From assembly GCA_033816765.1 (NCBI GenBank), contig CM066294.1, positions 3,038,001 through 3,102,000 on the forward strand: DNA of 64,000 bases. Reading direction: 5' to 3'. The stretch comes from Nothopassalora personata. Lineage: Eukaryota > Ascomycota > Dothideomycetes > Mycosphaerellales > Mycosphaerellaceae. Of this stretch, positions 19,798 to 31,161 are shown piece after piece. The first letter of the stretch is position 1. Every line of letters begins with the position of its first letter. The position numbers and the translations under genes were made by a program. The notes beneath the pieces are model-generated. The model had not been told where the DNA came from and did no database searches. It worked only from the letters and a program-made list of their open reading frames with translations.

Positions 19798-22700
19798 TGT
19801 TAAGTTAAGACCTTATAGGATACGTAGTTAGTAGCGGAGTAGAGTAAGAGATTAATCTTCAACTAGCTAATAGCTATAGGGCATGTAGCAATATATTAGG
19901 AACTAATGTGTTAATTGTGTTAGATGTCTATCTAAGCTAAAGGGGAGAGAAGGTGTCTTCCGATAAGCTAAGTTATTGTAGATGCCTTAGGCTATTAGAT
20001 CATAACCTAACTATTAGCTCCCCCTAAGATGCTACATCTTAACACTCCTACTTATCTTACATAGGAGGTTATAGTCTACTCTTCTCCTATTAGTAGTATT
20101 TAGACCTCTATAATAGGTTAAGCTAGCTTACAAACCTCTAGAAGTGTAGACTAGTCTTTAGCTTTATAAACCTATCTATAACTATCTTAGATGTTAGGAT
20201 GTACTTAACACTAATAAGCCTTCTCTACTAAAGTTTCCTAACAGCATTGTAGGCAATGTTAATGTGCTTTAACTTGTTATAAACATGTGCATCCCTCACT
20301 AGGGTAAGGGCAGCTTAGTTGTTACCTCTTAATTAGACTAGTCTTAAGCTTAATATAGTCTCCTGGTTTCTAGTAATTCTTAGTTAATAGGAACAGTCTC
20401 CTAATAACTCTAGATAGTCTATCTCCCTTAGCAGTAAAGCTAGGAATTAGGATTGCTTTATATATGCATTTATAGCTATGTATTTAGCTTCTATTATGGA
20501 TATTGCTACAGACTTTTACTTCTTACTCATCTAGGAGACTAGTGCCCTATAGAGGAAGAAGACATACCTAAGGATAGAGACTCTGTCTGCTTTGTCTATT
20601 GTATAATTAGAGTTATAGTATCTAACTAGGCATCCTTCTCTATGCCTAGAGAAGATAAGGCTAAGATTAGGATATAACCTTAGATATCTTGTAATCTTCT
20701 TTAAAGCCTTTATGTAGTAGGCGGATAGGTCACTTATAAATAAGCTTATCCTTCCTAGGGCAAAAGCAATGTCTAGCCTTGTAATTATTGCTAGCTATAT
20801 CTATGTACTATTAATACTTTAGTACTCTACCTTGTCACACCTCTCATCTATGTGGCTTAAAGGTTTAAGAGCCTTATAGCTGTCTATAGGTAAGTGTGTA
20901 GGTGCTGCCTTCTTATAGTTTATCCCTATCTTAGTAAGGTTGTCCCTAATAAAGTGTCCCTAGTTAAGTTTTAGGATTCCTCTCCTCCTGTCCCTTATAA
21001 CTCTTATACTAAGGATCTTTTTAGGTTCACTAAGATCTTTAATCTTAAAGACTTTGCTAAGTTCTCTTTTGAACTAGAGAACATCTGTTAACTTTAGTGT
21101 AGCAATTGGAATGTTATCTACATGTATAAGAATTATAATCTCTTTTTCCTTATGAATAAGTAGGCATGGATCCACCTCTAACTGTGTAAATCCAATCTCT
21201 CTAAGCTTTAACATATAGAGTTGATTCTAATCTCTAGCTACTTGCTTAAGTCTATATAAGCTTTTAAGGATCTTAAACACTATGTTTAGTAGAAGCTTAA
21301 CTCCTAGTAGTAGTAACATAAAGATGTCTTTATAGAGGGTGCTTTCTATAAACGCATTGTTCACATCCACTTAGTGAAGATAGAGATCCTTCTTGCACAC
21401 AATAGCTATAAACACCCTAAGGGTGTCCTATCTAACTGTAGGCGCAAATGTCTCTATGAAGTTAATACTAAACTTCTATAAAAAGCCCCTTACAACTAGC
21501 CTAGCCTTAAACTTTTCAATGGCTCCACTAATGCTTCTTTTAACATTAAAGACCTATCTTAACGTAACTAAGTTTGCTCCTTTTAGTAGAACAGCATTCT
21601 CCTAGGTGTTGTTACTCTATAGAGCATCTAGCTCCTTCTAGATTGCTTCCTTCTAAAGGTGTCCCTATTTCTTATTATTTATAGCATCCTTATAGGACTT
21701 TAGAATTGGGATCTCTTACTTATATGTAATGACTTCTACAGTTGCTATAAAGGCTATCTCCTTAACTTCTTCTAGGAATTCACTATCCTATAGTACTGAA
21801 TTATCCACTAATTGCATAGCTGTAAAGAAAGCTTAGTAGTAAGTAGCAAGGTTCTCTAAGAGGTCTATTGCTTCTCCTACTTTAGTAGCTGGTTTAGGTA
21901 TAGGGACTATAGATCTTAGGGCTTTCTATTTCCATTTATAGCCCTTAACATTATAGTTAGCCCTCATCTTACTAAGGGATAATCTAAGAGTAGTTACTTG
22001 TGTCCTAGTAACATTCTTTTCCTAGAGATCTAGTGAACTTATCTTAATTGGCTTATCGATTTTCTAAAATTTCCCTATATTCTTTAGAGGCTAGGGAAGT
22101 TGTATAAATAGCTTTCTTAGCTAGGCTATTACTAGGCTGCTCTACTAAATGATTGAATGGTAAACAGGTTGCTCTAAGGATATGTCCTTCCTTAGCCTCC
22201 CTAAGGGTCTCCTAGCTAGTGCATTGCTTAATAGATTCAATTTTGTAACATTGAGATCTATATTACCTCTAGGTTAGTCCTTAAAGAAGTCTACATGTAT
22301 GTGTTGTTTAACAGCTTTTATGTCTAGTTCCTAAAAGAGCTAGGCCTTAGCTGTGTTTTTAACGTATCTAATAAACACTGCTTCTTTGCCTCTATTCATT
22401 AGTTTATTACTTCTTGCCTATTGAGGCTAGGATCTTATGTCTATATAGATAATAGCTTTACATCCCTAAACCTTCAAATAGTTAATAGTTAGCTTAATAC
22501 CATTAAAGGCTTCATCTAGTGAAACCTTAAACCTATTATAGTCTAGACTATTTAGTAGTTTGTTCCTTATGTAGGTTTAGGCTTCTAGTACTTTAGGCTA
22601 GAATTTAATTAGCATCTTAGCCTCTTTAAGCATTGCCCTTATAGAGTCTTCTAAGGTTTATATTAACCTTTCAACTAGTCCATTTTAGAGCGAGTTGTAT

Positions 22701-25410
22701 GCCTTAGTATGCTCTAGCCCAATTCCCAAATCCTTCTCCTACTACTTAACTAATGCAATAAGTTCCCTTATATTGTTAAGCCTAACTGCTTTTAACTGTA
22801 CTAATAATTTCCTCTCTGCCTTAATCTTCTAGTTCTAGAGAGCAACTAGAGCATCTTCTCTTTTCTTAAGAGGACAGGTCCACTTTTTTTAGAGAAGTTG
22901 TTAATAATCTTAAGCTAGTATTTGAACCCTAGCCTTAATATTAGCAGTGGACTATATATGTTAATAGATACAAGGGCAAGTCTTTTAGGTCTTCTCTTAG
23001 TAACTTTACCTTTGTACTTCTTTATCTTTACTATTAAACACACTCTGTACTAGTAGAAGCTATCCCTAGGAATAGAAATAGGTTCTTTCAAGTCTATTAC
23101 CTTATAAAGATTCTAGAGTAAGTTCTTCCTAAAGTGTGCAAATCTTCTATACTAAAGCTCCTACTATTTTAGGTTAGTCTCTAATTTAGCAGTTACAAAG
23201 GCATTCTCTATTAGTAGTGCATATAATAAGTAATGTGCCCTTTCTTATAGTAGAGGAGAAATCTCATTAATGAATGGAACCCCCCTAAGGAGCCTTGTCT
23301 AGACAACAGTTTAGCTAGAGGGGGATATAAGAGAAAATGAAGGAGGTTAGACACTAAACTACTTACTAAACTAGTTCTAAGAAACTAGGTTCACCCCTAG
23401 CTTAGGTATAAGTAGAACATCTTCTAAAACAACTTTCCTGCTAGATCTCCTACTTATCTCTATAGTCCTAATATAAGTAGCTAACAAATGCCTACCTCCC
23501 ACTTTAATCTATTTCTTCTTTATTAAGGGAGTTATGGATCTAAAGAGGTAGTTCTAGTTAGTTATATAGGATGAAGCATAAGAATTAAGTAACTACTCTA
23601 ATAAGGGGAACTTGCCTTAGACTTCTATAGTTAAGTAAGCCACTTCATTATACTTATTATTATTAGACATTGTCTTCTAGGATAAGTTGCATAAGTTAGG
23701 TAGCTCTTAGGTAGAGAAACCTTTCCTAGTCTTCCTTATTTTAGAGGAAGGAGACTGGGCCTAGTTCTTCTAGAGTAACAGTATATTAGAGCTAAGTTTC
23801 TTTACTATTTTCTTAAGTTCCTCTATAGAGGACTTCTCTCTTAGTGTTCTTCTTAAAGATAGTAGTAGAGATCTTCTCTTCTTAACATATGTTGCATTCT
23901 AGGAGGATAGTGCTTAGGAATAAGATCTAAGGACCTTCTTTACCTTAGAGAGACTAGGGCAGTCCTTAATAAGATGGTCCTTCTTATAGAGAAGGTAGGA
24001 AAGTAATCTTACCTAACCTAAGGGCCTAACCTAGGTAGCTACTATACTATACTTAGCCTTGGAGGCATTTAATCTAGCCTCTTAAGCCTTAAGGATCTTT
24101 AAGGTCCTTTTATGATCCATCTTTAGCTAAGCTATGATAGTATCCCTAGCTATATGGTAGTTAGGTAGCAGTAAGCTTAAAAGCTAGGTTATTCTTATAT
24201 TAGCTTTCCTATAGTACTAGCCCTCTAGGTTAACATTAGCAATCCTCCTTCTAAGAGACACTAGGTGTGCCTATGCAGATCTAATGGTGAACTCTTTACT
24301 TATCTTAAAGTTCATAAACTGTTTTGTAAGCTCATGTGCATAGGTTAGCAACACCTAGCTATACTTATTCTAGAGATGCACCTATATCTTAGCAGCTTTT
24401 CTAGATTCGTAAGAGCCCTTAAGCTTAAATTCATCTTCTTCTATAATCCTACTTAGGATACTAAAGCAGTAAGCTGCATTTTGTTTTATCTATGTTAGTG
24501 CATTAAGAATCTCTTTAATCTTAGTCTCTTCCTAGAGTTTTAGGTTCTTGCCCTTAATGTTGTTAAATAACACTTCTAACAGGTTATCAATTATAAAGAA
24601 TGCTGACTAGCTCTCTATCTTATATCTCTAAAGGTTGAACCATCTCTTCTAGTTGTCTCTCCTAAGAATTGGGATTTTGGTTCCCTTCTCTTCTCCTTTC
24701 TCTTAGTATAAATCCATAATAAATTGAATGTAATAAAACAAGGTATATATGCTTTAAAGTCGTGGCTTAGGTCCTACTAAGGCTTTTAGTATAGAATAGG
24801 AAGGTTCGTAGGTATAGATACTAAGGCCTACTTAGTAGGGTAAAGAAAGAGCGGTGTAGTCTCGGAGCTAGGACACAGGTCTGTCTCTCCTAGTAGAGTT
24901 CTAAATAACTTACTTAAAGTCCTTCTTAATAGTATCTCGATGCAGTTCTACCTATAGAGTGTCTTCAAGGTATTGGCTTATAGTAAGCCGTATAGAGTCC
25001 TTTTCTAGATTACCTATTACTTAGTATTAAACTAAGCTCCTTAATAGGACAGATAGGGTAGACTTCTGCTTCCTAGATGTTTTCTGCTATAATAGCAAGG
25101 GATACAAGTAACCTGTACTAATATAGGTTACTCTTACTCCTACATAAACCCGGGCTCATAACCTATTAAGTTAAGACCTTATAGGATACGTAGTTAGCAG
25201 CGGAGTAGAGTAAGAGATCAATCTTCAACTGGCTAATAGCCATAGGGCATACAGCAATATATTAGGAACCAATGTGTTAATTGTGTTAGATGTCTATCTA
25301 AGCTAAAGGGGAGAGAAGGTATCTTCCGATAAGCTAAGTCATCGTAGATGCCTTAGGCTATTAGATTATAACCTAACTGTTAGCTCCCCCTAAGATGCTA
25401 CATCTTAATA
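19798..25410 (-). mobile_element. CoA: complete RIP-mutated Ty1/copia element (minus strand)
   Basis: A 5,613-bp element with 247-bp LTRs (19798-20044 and 25164-25410) and a 5-bp target duplication gatac (19793-19797 and 25411-25415), inserted in GyF. LTR ends are TGTTAAG...CTTAACA (partly RIP-changed to tattaag and ttaata). On the minus strand the interior reads gag with a LYKKDHLIKDCP-type knuckle near 23960, a protease segment (LLNSYASSYITN near 23600), integrase, then RT/RNase H ending near 20450. Stops in Gln/Trp positions show it is dead. No frame above 100 codons survives. Confidence 0.85.
25149..25163 (-). promoter_or_regulatory. CoA primer-binding site for a half initiator tRNA-Met
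   Basis: Immediately inside the 5' LTR the minus strand reads ggttatgagcccggg, complementary to the anticodon stem-loop (GGGCTCATAACC) of fungal initiator tRNA-Met rather than to a tRNA 3' end. This is the half-tRNA priming described for Drosophila copia and yeast Ty5. CoB, CoC and CoD carry RIP-altered versions (gttataagcccg) at the same place. Confidence 0.75.
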
Positions 25411-28400
25411 GATACTATATTTACCTACTTATACCTTAAGTTTTACCTCGCTAGGAAGTAAACGCGCTCCTACCTTAATCGCGCGGTATACCGCCTAGAA
25501 CGTACTATCCTTCTTAATAGTTCTTTCCTAGAGGTCGTTTAGCTCTTAGTCTTAGAAGGGTCCCCGTAATACGCCCGGTAAATCCGCCTCTTCTACGGCG
25601 GATAGTCCTTCGAACTACGTAGCTAAGATTTATACTAACGAAACCTTTATAGTAGAGCTAGCGTCTACTACTACCTCGCTTCCCCCCTTTAATCCCGGCT
25701 AATTCTTTACGATATCCGGTTTAAGAAACCTACGATACCGTAATAACTTGTCGTCTTACCTAAGCGTGTCCTACTTCCTTCGAGAAAGGGCGTCCGGTAT
25801 AATTACGTCGGTACCCGGCCTATATACTAGTAAAAACTAGAATTTTATAACTTCCTTAACCTACCGGATCTACCGTTCGGAAAGCTATCTCTTCGTTATA
25901 AAGTATTCTAGGTTTTTATAGTCCGTCTAGATTATAAAGGGCCTATATGTTTTTAACTCGAGAGCCTATTCTTTAAGATATAATACTACTACGAGTATCT
26001 CCTTATTGTAAATGTCGTAGTTAATCTTAGCCTTATTTAGCTTCTTCGAGTAGAATCCTACTAGTTTTACGACTCCGTCCTTTTCTTATAGGAGGGCGCC
26101 TCTAAGCGTAAAGCCGCTATAGTCCGTCTCTAAAAAGGTAGGGAACTCCGGGTTCTAGTAGGCTAAAACTAGTGCCTTATAGTACTTATCCTTTAGGGCC
26201 TTAAACGTATTAGCCTAACGATCTCCCTAGGAAAACACCTTCATTCTTACCGGTTAGCGACGTTAAGGGCTCGGCGAGCTTTAAATAGTTTAGAATAAAT
26301 ATCCGGTAGTAGTTTGTAAAGCCTAAGAAACGTCGTACCTCCTTCTAGGTAACTAGTGCCTTCTAGTTTTTTACTACTACTACCTTTTTGGGGTTAGGTC
26401 CCACTCCTTTCCCGTTAGTATATATAATAAACCTAAGGTACTTAACCTTCTTCTATACGAACTTATACTTCCCTAGATCTAGAAATAGGCCTCCGTCCTA
26501 AAGCTTCTAGAGTACGACGCGAACCTTCTAGAAATAGTCCTCCTTTATTCCGTCGGAGTAAATAATAACATTATTAGCGTAGGCCGAGGTAAAGTCGTCT
26601 AAGTAGTCCCGTAATAAACTATTAATATACCGCTAGAATATTACCGGGGCCCCGGATAAACCGAACGGGCATACTAGCTACTCTTATAGACCGAATCTAG
26701 TTCGAAAAGCCGTCTTATACTCTTCGCCTCGAGCTATCCGTAGGTAATAAAATATAGTAATAACGTTAACCTTCGTAATCTATCTAGCGCCCGTTAGGTT
26801 CCGAATAGTTTCCGGGATTAATAGTAGCGGATAACGGTCCTATTTAGTAATCGAGTTTAGTACTCTATAGTCGTAATAGAATCTAAGTCCTCCCCCGGGC
26901 TTCTTTACGAATAAGACGGGAGCCGCCGCCTCTAAGGTAGAAGGGCGAATATAACCCTTACGCTATAGTTCCGTTAGTAACTTCCGGAGGATAAGTAGCT
27001 CGTCTTTAGACATACTATAGAGCGGTCCCTAGGGTAATAGTTCCGGCCTTCCGTCGGCTTTCGTCCGGATCTCGATCTTATAGTTAAGGTTGCCGCGGTA
27101 TAGAGCTAGTTTATCTACTTCCCTAGTAGAAAATAGCGGAAGTATATCCTAAAGTTCTAGAGGTAAGCCCTTCTTAAGTTCCTCTCGCGTAGGCGGCTCC
27201 TTCTTACTAAGGGCTTTCTTAATATCTTCTACGGTTGCCGCGGCAATCGTAGCAAAACGCCTACCCGACTTATATTCTTTATAGTTACGCCCTTCGGGTA
27301 CCTATTTCTTTACTAAGCTATAGTACTACCGGCGCTTTTTAGGCGTAGTCCGGAACTAATTATACGGCTTCTACGGGTTACCTAGGATTATAGGAAAATC
27401 TAGATTAGGTACGACGTAAGCATAAACGACCTAGTAGATCCCGGCAATTTCTATATAGAAGGCTACTACTCCTTCGATCGAGTTCCGCATCGCTTTCGTA
27501 AACTCTATAGCCTTACGGCTCTCGTTACTAATATACGTAAGACTAAGGCCTTTCGCTAGGTCTCCGTTAATTATAGTATAGTATATATATCGTTTATTAA
27601 TAAGGGTAAACATTCCGTAACTTTCGTGTAGGAGTATATTAGTATATATAAGATTCCCGTTTATAGAACTCTTAACTACGTTCTATCCCTTTACTAGTGC
27701 TTCTTTGTCTCCTATTTCTAGCTTTTAACTAGGAGCTAGTCTTTTCCTACCTCTTCGGGATCCGACTTAAACCCGTCGTCCTCTAGGATCGGCGTAACCG
27801 AGGCCGCGCTAATCCTAGTAGGATTAACTACTACGGCGTACGGGCATTCCTTTACTCGATGTCCGCTCGCTCTATAGTAGAAGTAGAGCTATTCTTAGCG
27901 CCTACGATCTCTCTTAGCGGTATCTACCTATTTTACCCTCTACTTCCCCTTATCCTCCTTCCGGTCCCTACGACTTCTAGAGCGGCCTCCCCTCGTCTAG
28001 GTTAGTACTATAATAGTATTACTATTAGTATCGACCTAGGTACCGGTAGGTCTCGTAAAATAACGAGTAGTAACTATTAAGAATTATAGGTTATCCGGTC
28101 TTAAAAGAAGGTGTCTAGTTAGACGGCTACTTTAGTTATTTAACTATAGTTACGTAATCTAGGAAGTAGTGTTAATCTAACACTACTCTAGGCTTATGTA
28201 ATCGGATCACGTAACTGCCTAAACGCTAGCTAGTAGGTTAGACGCAGTCTATCTAACATATACATACATATACCGGTAGTATACTATATATAGATATACG
28301 CTATCCTACTATGTCCTTCTCTACTGTCTAAGCATAGTACTATCCTTCCGCTACCTCGCCTAAATACCCCTTATATATCTATTAATAGGTTATAAGCCCG

Positions 28401-28767
28401 GGTTTTATAGTTTAGCCTATCCTTATAGTATAGTCGTATTATAGTTATTCCTCTACGGGATTAAAAGGAAGGGTAGACTAGAGGCCGCCTCCGTATTATA
28501 TAGGAAGTGTAATAGATTAACAGTGTATATTAGTCGTAAAAGTGCCTAGTAAGACACTATTAGACTCCTACGTTATAGAGCCTATGTTAATACCTTAGAA
28601 AAGTAGGCGAGCTTACTAGGAAGAGTTATATCGAGACTAGAGAGTCTCTATTAACTAAAATTGTTCTACTAAGAGAGAGTTAAAGAGTCTTAGATCTACT
28701 ACTAATAGTATCTAGCCTAGGCTAGATATAAATTGTCGAATCTTTCCCTTCCCTATAGATAGCTACC

Positions 28768-29128
28768 TGTTACGGAATGATTCCTAGGGACCCTAGAATT
28801 ATAACGATAAGATAAACACGTAACTTATCCTACCTAAGCGCTTAGACATAGAGCGATTAGACTGCTTATACTTAGACTAATTAGACTGCTCATGCTTAGA
28901 ATGATTAGACTAATTACCGAGATCTACGAATCTCTTTTGTATTTAGGAACGCTAGAAACCCTTATAGTTCTAATGCGTTTAACTTATATTACTATCTCAC
29001 TAATTAGAATACAACTCTTATTCCTATTATTCATCTTCGCTTAGCTTACTTCAGCCTCTCTAAAGAATACCGCCACGTGACTTGACTTATCTCTCCTCTA
29101 AGACTAGCCCTAGAACGAGATAATAACA
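28768..29128 (+). repeat. GyB 5' LTR
   Basis: This 361-bp LTR is identical in layout to 43091-43451, with differences mostly C-to-T/G-to-A. It holds a repeated motif (gattagactgcttatgctta form, about 28855-28915), the shared core tgtatttaggaacgct (near 28940), and gcgtttaa (28975-28982), which is complementary to ttaaacgc (29131-29138) next to the LTR end. Confidence 0.85.
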
Positions 29129-30731
29129 CTTTAAACGCCCTTAGGATAAGCGCTACTTAAGCAGCTAGTAGGGGAACACCCGCCCCTAGCGAAGTAGGAA
29201 GTATCCGCCGTACGCTACCATAATAGACCACTACGAAGGACGATAAGTCTAATAACGATAACGAGCCTACTCTAAGGAAGAACGACGTTAAGGCTACTAA
29301 GCTAGACCTCTTCTATAGAGACAGGGCTAAGTTCGACGACTAGATCAATTAGATAGATATGTATCTTATGTTTAACCTAGTCGATGCCGATAAAAGAACT
29401 ATCTTCGCTATTACGTACCTTCGCGGAAGTACGTAGAACTAGATTAAACCTTACCTTAAGGAATATCTCGAAGGTATAGGACGACAAGACCCTACCGGAA
29501 TGTTTAGGAGCTACACCCTTTTTAAAGAAAAGATAAAATTAATCTTTAGAACCTCGAACGAAGTCTAACAGGCTATATAAATCATTTAACACCTAAAGTA
29601 GAAGACGTCTACTTTAGAGTATACAGCCAAATTTGAAGAATACGGACAAATTACCGGATAGGACTAGACGGCGTTAATGACTATGTTCCGACGTAGACTT
29701 AAGGACTCCGTTAAGGACGAGTTAATAAGACACGGGGGACAGATTACTAACCTTAAAGAGCTAATGAAGGCGTCGATTAACATCGATAACTAGCTCTAGG
29801 AACGATACTAGGAGAAGAAATACGACTCTAAAGTAGGAGGAATAGTAGGATACGCTCCGGATCGTAGACCCTTAGGAGGGTACGTTACGAAGGGAGAATC
29901 CTTACGATAAAGCTAGCCCTACTATAGACTATAGCTAATAGAACTAGACGTTACCTAACGAGGACGGAAGATCGATAAGAGTAGGGGCTACGGAAAGCCC
30001 TTTAAAGGAAAAGGAAAACTCACATACTACGCCTATAGTAAGGAAGGTTATATAGCGCGGGATTGCCGCGGTAAAAATATAGTGCGCCGCGAGCAATTTA
30101 ATATAATGCAACCCCGAACTAGTAAATCCGAGAGTAGCGTTAGATCTCGAGGAGATACCGACTATACTCGGAGAGTAGGGGAGAGAGCTAGTAATAGAAG
30201 TACGATACCTCTCCTAGACCCCTTAGAAGGACGAGGAGGATACTATAGGTAGCAAATAGTAGTCATTCCATTTAATGCGAAGAACTAACTACGACAGTTT
30301 AATATAATAACACGAAGAGTCAACTACGAGATCGAATCCGAGTCTCGAAATAGTTATAGAAGCCTTTATTAGCGATTCTGTTACTAAGACTCGTGTTAAG
30401 TCTACTACGCCGCGAAGTTAGGCGTAGGGTATTAGCCTTAGTAACTACGAGGAACCCTAGGAGCGACGCATAGGTAAAACGCCACGCTCCGAGAAGTAGA
30501 TATCGACGAATCCTACTTTAACGAAGATAGAAGCGATAAAGAAAATTAGGACCTAGGATAGAACGGATTATAGTTACTAGAACTACAGGAAGAAAGTCAA
30601 GAAATCACCGGGCTAAATACCATTAAGGAAGAATAGGATCCGGAAGAATTAAGCGAAGAAGATTCCTCCGAAGGAGAAGAGAGCGACACTAACGACGACA
30701 ACGAACAACTTACCTTCACGGTAGATACACC

Positions 30732-31144
30732 TGTTACGGTATGACAACACCGCAAGGGAAAACATCCTGGCACGGGTCACGTGCAAAAGATGTATGCGCG
30801 ACGTCCGCGACGCCTGACTGGGGACGACTCGTCGCGCATAGCGCGAAAGACGTACCCGCGACATGAGCGACGTCCGCGACGGTAGCGACGAGCGCACTTG
30901 TCGCAGAAGGCGCACATGGCGCGAAAGGACAGCCAAGACTGGCAAATCTCCTTTGTATTTAGGAACGCTGAGAATCCCTTATGGCTTCGACTGCGTTCAA
31001 CTCATGTTACGATCTCACTGATTGGAATACACTCTTACTCCAATTATTCATCTTCGCTCAGTTTGCTTTAGCCTCTCCAAAGAATACCGCCACGTGACTT
31101 GACTTATCTCTCTTTTGAGATTAGCCCTGGAACGAGACATAACA
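30732..31144 (+). repeat. GyA 5' LTR
   Basis: The LTR runs tgttacgg...cataaca. Its upstream half has a GC-rich repeat (gcgacgtccgcgac at 30798-30811 and 30867-30880; gcgcgaaag twice), probably regulatory. A TATA-like tgtattta lies at 30954-30961, about 35 bp before ctgcgttcaa (30991-31000), the likely transcript start because gcgttcaa pairs with the primer site. Confidence 0.9.
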
Positions 31145-31156
31145 CTTTGAACGCCC
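31145..31156 (+). promoter_or_regulatory. GyA primer-binding site, probable self-priming
   Basis: Directly after the LTR, ttgaacgc (31147-31154) is perfectly complementary to gcgttcaa (30993-31000) at the presumed 5' end of the transcript. Tf1-type elements prime reverse transcription with their own mRNA 5' end in this way. No TGG-starting tRNA 3'-end complement is present at this position. Confidence 0.6.
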
Positions 31157-31161
31157 TCAGG

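Larger units (their letters stand above)
19117..28074 (-). pseudogene. GyF gypsy pol and gag (minus strand), interrupted
   Basis: Read on the minus strand from 28074 to 25411 and resuming at 19797, the order is gag end with a CCHC knuckle (Y.YY..GHR..EC form near 27870), a protease region (60 codons still open at 27431-27613), and reverse transcriptase. In the RT, a Tyr-containing NVIIYSD replaces the usual YxDD near 26570, and [12 protein letters not shown] lies near 26300. RNase H follows, then integrase (GLL.PLPVP, ISIDFI, VIKDRLSK near 19230-19370). The 5' end is cut at 28074 by copia CoB. Copia CoA (19798-25410) and a 162-bp solo LTR (19588-19749) are inserted in it. The family is distinct from GyA and the frame is destroyed by RIP. 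Confidence 0.8.

Noticed and set aside
30649..30945. Minus-strand ORF spanning the GyA 5' LTR, with a near-copy at 37267-37500
   Set aside because: It is created by the GC-rich LTR repeats, crosses the element boundary into GyB gag in one case, and has low-complexity Arg/Leu/Ser content.
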